This document shows, one piece after another, positions 63,889 through 64,000 of a stretch of 64,000 nt of DNA; within the stretch, counting starts at the first letter, position 1; each line of letters begins with the position of its first letter. The notes beneath the pieces were generated by a model, which saw only the letters and a list, made by a program, of their open reading frames with translations, made no database searches and was not told the DNA's origin. Made by a program: the position numbers and the translations under genes. The DNA comes from an uncultured Bacilli bacterium (GTDB lineage: Bacteria > Bacillota_I > Bacilli_A > RF39 > UBA660): positions 1-64,000 of the forward strand of contig CAJTUR010000003.1 of the NCBI GenBank assembly GCA_910579535.1, in the 5' to 3' direction.

Positions 63889-63952
63889 ATTTTTCCTTCT
63901 TTCTTAAAAATGTAGGCTTATTAGTATAAGTGAAGGCTTTGGAATCGTCCAT
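63881..63952 (-). CDS. Candidate 23-residue peptide
   Basis: ATG at 63952 encodes MDDSKAFTYTNKPTFLRKKE followed by KYG and a TGA that overlaps the ATG of the 12-residue frame (ATGGATGA). No ribosome site is visible, so the frame may be chance, but the composition is protein-like and the overlap would couple the two. Confidence 0.25.
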   Translation of the reverse strand: MDDSKAFTYTNKPTFLRKKEKYG

Positions 63953-63965
63953 TAAATTACAAAAT

Positions 63966-64000
63966 AAAAAAATCTATCTATCTTATTATTCCTATAGATT
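63966..64000 (-). terminator. Terminator of a gene beyond the right edge
   Basis: On the minus strand AATCTAT...ATAGATT forms a 7-bp stem followed by a T run; it would end a transcript coming from outside the window. Confidence 0.55.

Noticed and set aside
1..64000. CRISPR arrays, tRNA and rRNA genes
   Set aside because: No regularly spaced direct repeats, no tRNA T-loop with paired arms and no rRNA-like sequence were found by reading both strands.
1..64000. Recoding of UGA as in mycoplasmas, suggested by the low G+C
   Set aside because: Tryptophan is encoded by TGG in the genes read, and UGA acts as a stop, so the standard code fits.

Overview
The window is very AT-rich (roughly a quarter G+C by eye). 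It uses the standard code and strong AGGAGG-type ribosome binding sites. Its gene families (sortase with LPXTG adhesin, SpaA repeats, PcfB, PrgI, Maff2) are typical of Bacillota. The low G+C and the families present fit a gut Bacilli/Erysipelotrichia/RF39-like lineage, but that placement is inference; no rRNA or tRNA gene was seen.

Positions 1-7.9 kb are an accessory region, all on the minus strand: a truncated membrane acyltransferase, two exported proteins (one a zinc metalloprotease), a lipoprotein, a large DUF1906-type glycoside-hydrolase-like protein, a secreted protein and three XRE regulators. An almost identical 18-bp motif lies about 160 bp upstream of both the metalloprotease and the glycoside-hydrolase-like gene.

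Positions 8-42.3 kb are an integrative and conjugative element of the Tn1549/CTn (CD1108-CD1115) type, transcribed right to left. In order of transcription it carries a small gene, parA-parB, exported proteins, an LPXTG thioester adhesin with its sortase, two OB-fold proteins (one ssb), a 2524-residue methyltransferase/SNF2-helicase, a primase, a GC-rich structured segment with a Trp-rich 38-residue ORF, a lipoprotein, HU, MobC, a MOB-P-type relaxase and a DinG-like helicase. PcfB, an ArdC/LtrC-like protein, VirD4, Maff2, a VirB6/TrbL-like protein, PrgI, VirB4 and a CD1108-like C39-type cell-wall hydrolase follow. Together these give DNA processing (relaxase, MobC, primase, SSB), a coupling protein, a type IV secretion channel, wall hydrolysis and surface attachment. 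No integrase is visible, so at least one end is outside the window or lost.

Positions 42.3-43.05 kb hold a broken uvrB 5' end, a short inverted piece of the next uvrB codons, and several ACACGAAT repeats in both orientations. This is probably a recombination or attachment junction.

Positions 43-64 kb look more chromosomal: an HTH-SDR fusion, a hypothetical protein, two large cell-surface proteins, a Nudix hydrolase and a double-XRE regulator. Then comes a plus-strand operon of the UDG-linked radical SAM protein, its TIGR03915-type partner and a GroEL paralogue. After it lie a kinase-fold protein, a frameshifted serine hydrolase, a hypothetical protein and a radical SAM gene. That last gene is flanked by repeats and hairpins and preceded by two tiny ORFs.
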